Origin: Synergistaceae bacterium | GTDB lineage: Bacteria; Synergistota; Synergistia; Synergistales; Aminobacteriaceae | Direction: 5' to 3' | Length of the DNA stretch: 50,854 bases | NCBI GenBank assembly: GCA_017445205.1 | Contig: JAFSUP010000007.1 | Span: forward strand, 1-50,854 | Shown: one piece after another, positions 14,953 through 22,100 of the stretch | Position numbering within the stretch: position 1 is the first letter of the stretch | Layout: the number at the start of each line of letters is the position of its first letter | Notes under the pieces: generated by a model | What the model was told of the DNA's origin: nothing | Databases searched by the model: none | Seen by the model: the letters and a program-made list of their open reading frames with translations, nothing else | Program-made: the position numbers and the translations under genes

Positions 14953-15750
14953 ATGCAGCGACTAACTGTAACACCTTGTGGCATAAGCGTTTTTTTAAAT
15001 GGAACACGCTTTGAACACATCAAATTTTTAAAGAAAAATATAAACAAGAGCTACTCTGAATATACGCCAGGAGAACTTAGTGTATTTGAACAAATCTGCA
15101 AAGTTAGACATGATAAGCTAGCACATGCTGAACTTTATGAAGCTAGTACAATGTCAATAGAGCTCAACGGCTTTATTAAATTTTATGATGACAACTTAGA
15201 CGAGGCTACAAAAGATGTTCATTACTTGTTGCATACTGACACTTATCAAGGACAAAGAGCTGCGGAACTTATACAATCTTGGGGTGCTTGCAACAACATT
15301 AAATTTCAACCTGTATTAATAAAAGAAATTAACTTGTTCGATGTTGATGAATTTCAGCTAGGTGTGAATAATCTCGTTAAATGGTGTGCGGAAAAATTGC
15401 CCGCATTTCGTTCACAAGATTATAAAATTATATTTAATCTTTCAGGCGGCTTTAAGTCGTTACAGTATTACATGCAAATTTTAGGAATGTTTTACGCTGA
15501 CGAGATTTTTAGCACTTTTGAAAACTCTGATGAGCTCTTAAAAATACCAATGACGAAAATTTCTTTTTTACCTAATGTCAAAGAAGTTGTAAGAAAAAAT
15601 GTTGATGTATTTCAAAGAATGCAAAATAAAAAAATTTCTCGTAGTGAATGTCTTGATATTCCTGAAAATTTGCTCAACATAGTAAATAATAATTGCTCTG
15701 TTTCCGTGTTTGGTCAAATTGCATTTGAAGAAGTCAAACGGGAAATATAA
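14953..15750 (+). CDS. Stand-alone CARF-domain protein (Cas_APE2256 / TIGR02619-like)
   Basis: 265 residues. The N-terminus RLTVTPCGISVFLNG matches the first strand and loop of the CARF-type Rossmann fold. A middle block HYLLHTDTYQGQRAAELIQ is the second segment, and YKIIFNLSGGFKSLQYYMQILG, with G165-G166, then IFSTFE, is the hallmark C-terminal block. These domains bind cyclic oligoadenylates in type III CRISPR systems, and some are ring nucleases. No HEPN motif (RxxxxxH/RxxxxH) is evident in the C-terminal region, so a sensor or ring-nuclease role is likelier than an RNase effector. GGGAGGA precedes the ATG. It lies 12 bases after the broken glyoxalase and overlaps the convergent HD gene by 17 bases. 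No CRISPR array or cas gene is visible in the window. Confidence 0.8.
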   Translation: MQRLTVTPCGISVFLNGTRFEHIKFLKKNINKSYSEYTPGELSVFEQICKVRHDKLAHAELYEASTMSIELNGFIKFYDDNLDEATKDVHYLLHTDTYQGQRAAELIQSWGACNNIKFQPVLIKEINLFDVDEFQLGVNNLVKWCAEKLPAFRSQDYKIIFNLSGGFKSLQYYMQILGMFYADEIFSTFENSDELLKIPMTKISFLPNVKEVVRKNVDVFQRMQNKKISRSECLDIPENLLNIVNNNCSVSVFGQIAFEEVKREI

Positions 15751-16468
15751 AATTTTTTATCTCCCAAGCTTTTTTAATCTCGACCTTGACTACGGCTAAC
15801 TCAGGAACGTCTAATAATTTTTTCAAATATCCTTGTTTATATACAATTTCGTGTGTTTTAGTATAAGTAAGCTCAAAGGCCATACAACACTGTGAAGCCA
15901 GTAATTCAAGCTCATTAACTTGAATAGCCATTCGTGGTACACATCTATGCTCAAAAACGCACTGCATTATTTCATTTCGTATAGTCAGGTTCTTAGTTTT
16001 GCGCTCATTATACGGCGGTTCCGTTAGTACTCTGAATATGTCGACTTTGTCTGCATCACGAAGAATATTACTATACATTTTAGTTTCATTGTCGAGTTTG
16101 TTTGGTACGGTTAGTTTATTGTGAAGCCTTATAGCAGTTTCCACAAGCTCTTTTTTTGAGTCAAGGACTGGGAAATTTTTAATTAGACCGTCGCGAAATA
16201 AAATATCCGCACCAAGCTCAGCATGATCTACTGAAAAAGCGTCCTTGAAAGTTCCATATCGTGTAATTTGTTCAAATCTCCCAATATCATGAAGCAATCC
16301 TAGTAGCCACGCTAAATCAGCTTCCACACCAGCAACACTGCGCGCAATACTATCTGCAATTTCAGCTACCCTGTATGTGTGTGCAATTTTCAAAGATACG
16401 CCCGCATTTTTAGTATCGTAGGCGGCAACATAATTTCTAAACGAATCTAAAGCTTTTTTTCTGTCCAT
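15734..16468 (-). CDS. HD-domain phosphohydrolase
   Basis: 244 residues of one HD-type metal-dependent hydrolase. Metal-binding motifs: H in KIAHTYRVAEIA, HD in GLLHDIGRFEQ, H in VDHAELG, H in RLHNKL and a late D in RDADKVDIFR. HD enzymes of this general shape hydrolyse nucleotides or cyclic nucleotides; the substrate cannot be told here. It is convergent with the CARF gene with a 17-base overlap, and divergent from the ACT gene. Whether it belongs with the CARF protein as a signal-degrading enzyme or is a background gene is open. Confidence 0.8.
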   Translation of the reverse strand: MDRKKALDSFRNYVAAYDTKNAGVSLKIAHTYRVAEIADSIARSVAGVEADLAWLLGLLHDIGRFEQITRYGTFKDAFSVDHAELGADILFRDGLIKNFPVLDSKKELVETAIRLHNKLTVPNKLDNETKMYSNILRDADKVDIFRVLTEPPYNERKTKNLTIRNEIMQCVFEHRCVPRMAIQVNELELLASQCCMAFELTYTKTHEIVYKQGYLKKLLDVPELAVVKVEIKKAWEIKNFIFPV

Positions 16469-16573
16469 TTTGTTTTACAAGTCTCTTCCATAAAAATTTT
16501 TATGAATTTTATCACAAAAAATAAAAGTTTTGCTATAATTACGAAAATAAAAACTAGAAAGGCAGTGTTATTT

Positions 16574-16843
16574 TTGAAAGCGATAATGACTGTAACGGCC
16601 GCAGATCGTGTCGGCATCATCGCGAGCGTTTGTTCGTTGCTTTCTTCAATGAGCGTAAATATTTTGGATATTAACCAAACTGTAATGGAAGGAATTTTTA
16701 CAATGACACTTTTGGTTGATACTTCTACATCATCATTTAGTTTTGATGAAATTCGTTCAGCACTGATTCAACGTGGCGAATCTGAACAACTTAACATTCA
16801 TATACAACGGGCGGACATTTTTAACGCCATGCACAGGGTGTAA
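16574..16843 (+). CDS. ACT-domain protein, UPF0237 family
   Basis: 89 residues. The start is taken as TTG at 16574 (product MKAIMTVTAADRVGIIASV), because family members begin at exactly this point and AAAGG lies 12 bases upstream; an upstream in-frame ATG would add 24 unrelated residues. The whole protein is a single ACT fold, with DRVGIIA at the ligand turn and VNILDINQTVMEG. ACT domains bind small molecules, often amino acids. It is 3 bases before the PFL gene; the UPF0237-UPF0210 pair is a common gene couple in Firmicutes and related groups, so they probably act together. Confidence 0.88.
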   Translation: MKAIMTVTAADRVGIIASVCSLLSSMSVNILDINQTVMEGIFTMTLLVDTSTSSFSFDEIRSALIQRGESEQLNIHIQRADIFNAMHRV

Positions 16844-16846
16844 ATC

Positions 16847-18205
16847 ATGCTCAATATTTCAGACATAATGCAAACGGTCAACATGATTGACCATCAGCAT
16901 TTAGACATAAGAACAATCACGCTTGGGATTTCGTTGCATGATTGCGCAGACTCGGATATAAAAAAATGCGCAGAAAAAATTTATACAAAAATTTGTAAAA
17001 AGGCAGAAAATCTTGTGAGCACTGGTTGCGAGATTGAGAAAGAATATGGAATCCCAATAATTAACAAACGAATTTCTGTTACTCCCATAGCACAAGTTGC
17101 AGCAGCATGTGAAAATAATGATTATTCAATAATCGGTCATGCACTTGATAACGCAGCAAAAAATTGCGGTGTGAACTTCATCGGCGGCTTCTCGGCACTC
17201 GTTCATAAGGGATTTACTAATGCGGATTTGAATTTAATTAACTCAATACCAAAAACTTTATCCGAAACTGAACTTGTATGTTCAAGCGTAAATGTAGCAA
17301 CTACAAAAGCCGGCATAAACATGGACGCTGTAGCATTAATGGGAAGAATCATAAAACAAACTGCGGAACTTACAGCAGAAAATGATGGCATAGGCTGTGC
17401 AAAGCTAGTTGTATTTGCGAATGCTGTTGAAGATAATCCCTTTATGGCAGGTGCTTTTCATGGTGAAGGTGAGCCGGAATGTGTTATCAATGTCGGAGTT
17501 TCTGGGCCGGGAGTTGTATATAAAGCGTTGCAAGATGTTCGCGGAAAAAGTTTTGACATTGTCGCTGAAACTGTGAAGCGAACTGCTTTTAGAATAACAA
17601 GAATGGGACAAATGGTAGCTAATGCGGCTTCAGAACGTTTGGGTATTCCTTTTGGAGTTGTAGATTTATCACTCGCTCCGACTCCGGCTCAAGGCGACAG
17701 TGTGGCTCGAATACTGGAAGAAATGGGCCTTGAGACTTGCGGCGCTCACGGTACTACAGCTGCACTTGCTTTACTAAATGACGCTGTAAAGAAAGGCGGC
17801 GTAATGGCTTCAGGGCATGTTGGAGGATTATCGGGCGCGTTTATTCCAGTTAGCGAAGATGAGGGAATGATTGCGGCAGTCGAAAAAGGCGTGTTAAACA
17901 TCGAAAAACTTGAGGCTATGACTTGTGTTTGCTCCGTTGGTTTGGATATGATAGCTGTACCCGGCGATACAAGCGCGGAAATTCTTTCAGCCATAATCGC
18001 TGATGAAGCCGCTATCGGCGTAATTAATTCTAAAACTACAGCTGTGAGAATTATACCAGCTCCACATAAAAATTTTGGTGATACAGTTGAGTTTGGTGGA
18101 TTATTAGGCGCTGCTCCGGTTATGAAAGTAAATCAAGCGAAAAGTTCAGATTTTATAAGGCGCGGAGGAAGAATCCCTGCCCCTATTCACAGTCTTAAAA
18201 ACTAA
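16847..18205 (+). CDS. PFL family protein (UPF0210 / DUF711)
   Basis: 452 residues, full length for the family. Recognisable blocks: [10 protein letters not shown] near the start, [17 protein letters not shown], a [15 protein letters not shown] segment, [25 protein letters not shown], and toward the end [11 protein letters not shown] and [11 protein letters not shown]. Structures are known for the family, but its reaction is not established. No signal peptide or membrane span is seen. It follows the ACT gene at 3 bases and precedes an unknown gene at 5 bases, so all three are likely co-transcribed. Confidence 0.88.
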   Translation: MLNISDIMQTVNMIDHQHLDIRTITLGISLHDCADSDIKKCAEKIYTKICKKAENLVSTGCEIEKEYGIPIINKRISVTPIAQVAAACENNDYSIIGHALDNAAKNCGVNFIGGFSALVHKGFTNADLNLINSIPKTLSETELVCSSVNVATTKAGINMDAVALMGRIIKQTAELTAENDGIGCAKLVVFANAVEDNPFMAGAFHGEGEPECVINVGVSGPGVVYKALQDVRGKSFDIVAETVKRTAFRITRMGQMVANAASERLGIPFGVVDLSLAPTPAQGDSVARILEEMGLETCGAHGTTAALALLNDAVKKGGVMASGHVGGLSGAFIPVSEDEGMIAAVEKGVLNIEKLEAMTCVCSVGLDMIAVPGDTSAEILSAIIADEAAIGVINSKTTAVRIIPAPHKNFGDTVEFGGLLGAAPVMKVNQAKSSDFIRRGGRIPAPIHSLKN

Positions 18206-18210
18206 TTAAC

Positions 18211-18780
18211 ATGTATGCTATTAGTGAAAAATTCAAAAATTATTACAGCGTCATTGAGCCTAAACAAAGATTGGAAATATTAAACTCGTTGCCTATTGGT
18301 GAAGATTCCAGCTTTTTACGCGTCTTATATGATGAAAGATACTCTGATCATACTAACAAAAAGCGCGATAATATAGACTGGTGGCTCTGGCGTGCTATTT
18401 GTCTTAACATGTTATGCGGCAAGATGAATCTTTTCGGCAGTAGGCGGCGAGAATTAAATACAATCTGCGCAGAACTTAGAATGAATGATTTTAAGCATGT
18501 TGCATTTTTGTATCATGAATATAGGAACGTTGCTCGACGCTATCTCTCTACTTGCAAAAGCGCGGGTTATGCAAGTCGTTTTATGGGATTGAGTCCAGCT
18601 AATGATAATCAGAAAGTTGTAAAAGCGTGTTCAGATATTTGGTATATGTCGAAAGGGATCGCGCTGCTTGACGGCGTTTATGACAAAATGAAAACTTGGT
18701 GCGACGCGCTATATGATGAGTTAATCGACTTTGATCCAATTTGTATTGACGAATATAAAAAATTAGAGGGAACAAATTAA
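18211..18780 (+). CDS. Hypothetical protein, 189 residues
   Basis: I do not recognise this family with confidence. It is soluble-looking and mostly helical, with tryptophan/arginine-rich patches (DNIDWWLWRAICLNMLCG) and a central LYHEYRNVARRYLSTC. No signal peptide or catalytic motif stands out. It starts 5 bases after the PFL stop and shares its reading direction, so it is probably co-transcribed with ACT-PFL. A G-quadruplex hairpin repeat begins 8 bases after its stop. Confidence 0.7.
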   Translation: MYAISEKFKNYYSVIEPKQRLEILNSLPIGEDSSFLRVLYDERYSDHTNKKRDNIDWWLWRAICLNMLCGKMNLFGSRRRELNTICAELRMNDFKHVAFLYHEYRNVARRYLSTCKSAGYASRFMGLSPANDNQKVVKACSDIWYMSKGIALLDGVYDKMKTWCDALYDELIDFDPICIDEYKKLEGTN

Positions 18781-18787
18781 AGGCAAA

Positions 18788-18833
18788 GCCGCGCCCGAAG
18801 TCGGGGTGGGTGGGTGGGAGACAAGGGCGCGGC
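18788..18833 (+). repeat. G-quadruplex hairpin repeat, copy 2
   Basis: A perfect 9-bp outer stem (GCCGCGCCC at 18788..18796, GGGCGCGGC at 18825..18833). Inside are GAA, a 3-bp inner stem (GTC with GAC) and the loop GGGGTGGGTGGGTGGGA, an uninterrupted (GGGT)n G-quadruplex motif. It fills the gap between convergent genes, so it may also end transcription, though no clear T-run follows. Confidence 0.8.
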
Positions 18834-18844
18834 CTAATAAAAAC

Positions 18845-21499
18845 TTATTTCAAAACTCCAAGCGCTGCATGTGCCGCGGCAATTCTGGCTACAGGAACTC
18901 TGAACGGTGAGCAGCTCACGTAATTCAAATTCACGCTGTGGCAGAACGCAATACTCGCCGGGTTTCCGCCATGTTCGCCGCAAATTCCAACGGACATATT
19001 CGGATTCACGCTGCGTCCCTTCTCGACCGCCATTTTAACAAGCTGGCCAGGGCCGTCTCTGTCAAGTTCCGCGAACGGATTCTCTTTGAAGACTCCCTTG
19101 TCGATGTACTGGAACAAGAATTTATTTTCGGCATCGTCGCGTGAGTAGCCTAATGTCGTTTGCGTCAAGTCGTTCGTTCCGCATGAGAAGAACTGAGCAT
19201 ATTCAGCCAACTGGTCAGCAACTAACGCGGCTCTCGGAATCTCAATCATCGTTCCAACAAGATAACTGAAATTCACGCCTGTTTCTTTCATAACTTCGGC
19301 GGCAATTCTGTCGGCCATTTCACGGAAGAATTTCATTTCCGCCTTCGTGCCTACCAACGGGATCATGACTTCGGGCTTGACTGTTACACCGGCTTTAGTC
19401 TGCTCAACGACAGCTTCAAAAATCGCGCTCATCTGCATCTCGTAAATTTCCGGGTAAATCATTCCTAAGCGGCAGCCTCTGAAGCCCAACATCGGGTTAT
19501 TCTCGTGAAGCTGATGAACTCTTTCGAGAGTTTCGTTAAGGCGCTTGGCCTCCTCGGGCGTTGCTGTCTTGAGGTCTTCGAGAATGTTCGGCTCTTTTGG
19601 AAGGAACTCATGAAGCGGCGGGTCAAGTAAACGAATGATGACCGGGAAGCCGTCCATAGCTTTGAAAATTCCGTTGAAGTCGTCCCTCTGCATGACTTTC
19701 AATTTTGCGAGAGCGTCCTTGCGTCCCTCTTTGCCCTCTGCGCTGCCCGTGAGAGCTACGATCAAACGCTGCATTGTCGGCAGTCTGTCAACTCCCATGA
19801 ACATATGTTCGGTGCGACAAAGTCCTACGCCTTTAGCTCCGAAATCACGTGCGCGTTTTGCGTCTTCAGGTGTGTCGGCGTTCGTCCAGACCATTAACTT
19901 TGCGTTTTCGTCGGCCCATTCAAGAATCTTTTTGAAGTCGTCAGTGAACGTCGCGTCAACCATCTTAGCTTCGCCGGCCAAGAAATTACCTGTCGTTCCG
20001 TCAACCGTTACCCAATCGCCTTTCTTGAAGACTCGGTCGCCTACGGTCAAAGTTTCTTTGTCAACGTCGATCACAGCTTCTTCGCAACCGCAGACAGCAG
20101 GCTTGCCCATTCCACGAGCAACGACGGCAGCGTGTGATGTCATTCCACCGCGTGATGTTACAACGCCGTTTGAAGCAAAGAGTCCGTGAATGTCATCGGG
20201 GCTTGTCTCAGGACGTGCGAGAATTGTCGGCTTGCCGGCTCTTGCCCATTCTTCGGCCTCGTCAGCGGAGAACACTAACATTCCTGCGCCTGCACCGGGT
20301 GAAGCCGGAAGTCCTTTTGTGATTACGTCCTGTTTAGCGGACTTGTCAACCTGACGGTGTAAGAGCTGCTCGACTTGATCCGGCGAGACTCTAGTTACGG
20401 CGGTTGCTTTGTCGATTAAGCCTTCGTTCACCATGTCAACAGCGATTTTGACTGCCGCGCTTGCTGTACGTTTGCCGGCGCGTGTCTGAAGAAGATGAAG
20501 TTTGCCGCGTTCGATTGTGAACTCAACGTCCTGCATCTCGTGATAAGTCTTTTCAAGCAAGCTCGTTAATCTGCAAAGTTCTTTATAAATGTCGGGCATT
20601 TTCTGCTCAAGTTCGGCTATCGGCATTGGCGTTCTAATTCCTGCGACAACGTCCTCGCCTTGAGCGTTGATTAAAAATTCTCCGTAAAGTTTATTTTCGC
20701 CTGTTGACGGGTTGCGAGTGAAGCAAACGCCCGTTCCGCAGTCGTCGCCGAGGTTTCCGAAAATCATAGCGATGACGTTTACGGCTGTTCCGAGATTGTC
20801 ATCAATCTTGTTGATTTTTCTGTAAGTAACTGCGCGAGGGATATTCCAGCTCTTAAAGACTGCTTCGATAGCACGGCGCAGCTGTACCCAAGGATCTGAC
20901 GGGAAGTCGTTGCCTGTCGCTTCTTTGTAAATCGCTTTGTACTCGACTAATAATTTTTCGAGAGCCTCGGCCGGGATTTTGTAATCTTCTTTTGCGTCAG
21001 TAATTCCTGATGCTTCGCGGGCGCGAGCTAATGCCTTCTCGAATAAATCAAAGTTGACTTCATCGACGACGCTTGAGAACATCTGAATAAATCTTCTGTA
21101 AGAGTCATAAGCAAATCTCTTGTTGCCGGAGCTTTCAGCAAGTCCCTTGACGGTCTCGTCGTTAAGTCCGAGATTCAAAATTGTCTCCATCATGCCGGGC
21201 ATTGAAATCGGTGCGCCGGAACGAACGGACACGAGCAACGGGTTCTTGCTGTCGTTGAAGCCTTTGCCGGTCTCTTTCTCAAGTTGAGCGACTGACTTTT
21301 TGACATCGTCCCAAACTTCGTCCATGATTTTGGGGTCTTGCATGTACTTGCGGCAGACTTCTGTCGTTAAAATGAATCCTGCCGGGACTGGAAGGCCGGA
21401 CTGTGCCATTTTGCAAAGGTTCGCGCCCTTGCCTCCGAGTAACAAACGCTTGTCGCCGTCGCCGTCTTTAAGGCTGTAGACGTAACGTTCTGTGGGCAT
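18845..21499 (-). CDS. ppdK: Pyruvate, phosphate dikinase
   Basis: Interconverts pyruvate + ATP + Pi and PEP + AMP + PPi. 884 residues, normal length. The N-terminal ATP-grasp domain opens with LLLGGKGANLCKMAQSGLPV, followed by VSVRSGAPISMPGMMET. The phosphohistidine domain carries SRGGMTSHAAVVARGMGKP near residue 455, and the C-terminal TIM barrel has GLCRTEHMF, MIEIPRAALVADQLA, FSCGTNDLTQ and GICGEHGG. GAGGTGA sits ahead of the ATG. It is monocistronic here, between two G-quadruplex repeats. In amino-acid fermenters the enzyme links pyruvate with PEP in either direction. Confidence 0.97.
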   Translation of the reverse strand: MPTERYVYSLKDGDGDKRLLLGGKGANLCKMAQSGLPVPAGFILTTEVCRKYMQDPKIMDEVWDDVKKSVAQLEKETGKGFNDSKNPLLVSVRSGAPISMPGMMETILNLGLNDETVKGLAESSGNKRFAYDSYRRFIQMFSSVVDEVNFDLFEKALARAREASGITDAKEDYKIPAEALEKLLVEYKAIYKEATGNDFPSDPWVQLRRAIEAVFKSWNIPRAVTYRKINKIDDNLGTAVNVIAMIFGNLGDDCGTGVCFTRNPSTGENKLYGEFLINAQGEDVVAGIRTPMPIAELEQKMPDIYKELCRLTSLLEKTYHEMQDVEFTIERGKLHLLQTRAGKRTASAAVKIAVDMVNEGLIDKATAVTRVSPDQVEQLLHRQVDKSAKQDVITKGLPASPGAGAGMLVFSADEAEEWARAGKPTILARPETSPDDIHGLFASNGVVTSRGGMTSHAAVVARGMGKPAVCGCEEAVIDVDKETLTVGDRVFKKGDWVTVDGTTGNFLAGEAKMVDATFTDDFKKILEWADENAKLMVWTNADTPEDAKRARDFGAKGVGLCRTEHMFMGVDRLPTMQRLIVALTGSAEGKEGRKDALAKLKVMQRDDFNGIFKAMDGFPVIIRLLDPPLHEFLPKEPNILEDLKTATPEEAKRLNETLERVHQLHENNPMLGFRGCRLGMIYPEIYEMQMSAIFEAVVEQTKAGVTVKPEVMIPLVGTKAEMKFFREMADRIAAEVMKETGVNFSYLVGTMIEIPRAALVADQLAEYAQFFSCGTNDLTQTTLGYSRDDAENKFLFQYIDKGVFKENPFAELDRDGPGQLVKMAVEKGRSVNPNMSVGICGEHGGNPASIAFCHSVNLNYVSCSPFRVPVARIAAAHAALGVLK

Positions 21500-21602
21500 A
21501 ATAAATCACCTCATTTAAAAAATTTTTGTTGCTAAATGAAAACGCGAAAAGATTATAAAAAATTTTCATATAAAAATCATTGCGCCGTTTTAATTAATTT
21601 TG

Positions 21603-21645
21603 TCGCCGCGACCGAACGGGGTGGGTGGGAGTGAGGGAGCGGCGA
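21603..21645 (+). repeat. G-quadruplex hairpin repeat, copy 3
   Basis: A 7-bp stem (TCGCCGC 21603..21609, GCGGCGA 21639..21645) encloses GACCGAAC, GGGGTGGGTGGG, AGTGA and GGG. The loop flanks match copy 1. It lies upstream of ppdK and upstream of tRNA-Glu in a divergent gap. The rest of the gap 21500..21902 is AT-rich; apart from the features listed I see nothing coding in it. Confidence 0.72.
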
Positions 21646-21746
21646 ATCAAACTTTCTTTTTTCGAGCTTGAAATTAAAAAATTGAATTTATAATTTCAAA
21701 ATCATCTTCGTGAAATTGCGTTAGAACTATAAAATTTTTATTTTTT

Positions 21747-21770
21747 GTAGTGACCAAAGTAGTGACCAAA
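21747..21770 (+). repeat. Tandem 12-bp direct repeat
   Basis: Two perfect, adjacent copies of GTAGTGACCAAA (21747..21758 and 21759..21770) in the AT-rich gap about 130 bases upstream of tRNA-Glu. Function unknown; a protein-binding site or the scar of an integration event are possibilities. Confidence 0.6.
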
Positions 21771-21858
21771 ATATCTCTTTTCTGCGTAAAATTTGGAAAG
21801 GAAACTTTCATTAATAAGTTTGATTTATTATAACATTAACCAGAAAATTCGTTCACGC

Positions 21859-21886
21859 TTGCAAAAAAAATTTTTCGTGATATTAT
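21859..21886 (+). promoter_or_regulatory. Promoter of tRNA-Glu
   Basis: TTGCAA at 21859..21864, a 16-base spacer, TATTAT at 21881..21886, and the tRNA starting 16 bases later. A reasonable sigma-70 match. Confidence 0.65.
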
Positions 21887-21902
21887 TCCATATGTTTTTC
21901 AT

Positions 21903-21978
21903 GGCCTTATCGACTAGTGGTCTAGGTCGTAGCCCTCTCAAGGCTAAAACACGAGTTCGAACCTCGTTAAGGCTACCA
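21903..21978 (+). tRNA. tRNA-Glu (CTC anticodon)
   Basis: 76 bases with encoded CCA. The acceptor stem GGCCTTA pairs with TAAGGCT, giving a G-U at the first pair, and the discriminator is A. The anticodon stem TAGCC/GGCTA holds the loop CT-CTC-AA. The T arm ACGAG-TTCGAAC-CTCGT is canonical. A promoter lies upstream and an intrinsic terminator 47 bases downstream. Confidence 0.92.
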
Positions 21979-22025
21979 AAATTAAACATTGTTTTAATAT
22001 CTGTAAGTACAAAAAGAAATTAATG

Positions 22026-22052
22026 ACCTTCGTGGAAATCACGGAGGTTTTT
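22026..22052 (+). terminator. Intrinsic terminator after tRNA-Glu
   Basis: Nine-bp stem ACCTTCGTG / CACGGAGGT with one T-G pair and a 5-base loop GAAAT, followed directly by a T-run. Confidence 0.8.
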
Positions 22053-22100
22053 CATTATATAACGAATGATTTATAATATTCGCTTGTGGACGTGTAAAGA

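Noticed and set aside
14634-15047. 137-codon minus-strand frame
   Set aside because: It is antisense to the glyoxalase remnant and the CARF start, both of which show clear family sequence on the plus strand.
6894-18800. Attachment-site duplicate of the tRNA 3' end to the right of the island
   Set aside because: I scanned by eye for GTTCGAGTCCAGG and the GGGCCCACCA end and saw no second copy; a weak partial copy cannot be excluded without a search.
21655-21800. Small minus-strand frame of 45 codons with a repeated LVTT motif
   Set aside because: The repeat in the protein comes from the tandem 12-mer, there is no ribosome-binding site, and no recombinase domain is present.
21793-22023. Open frame of 76 codons on the plus strand
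   Set aside because: It covers tRNA-Glu and its promoter, so it is a chance frame.
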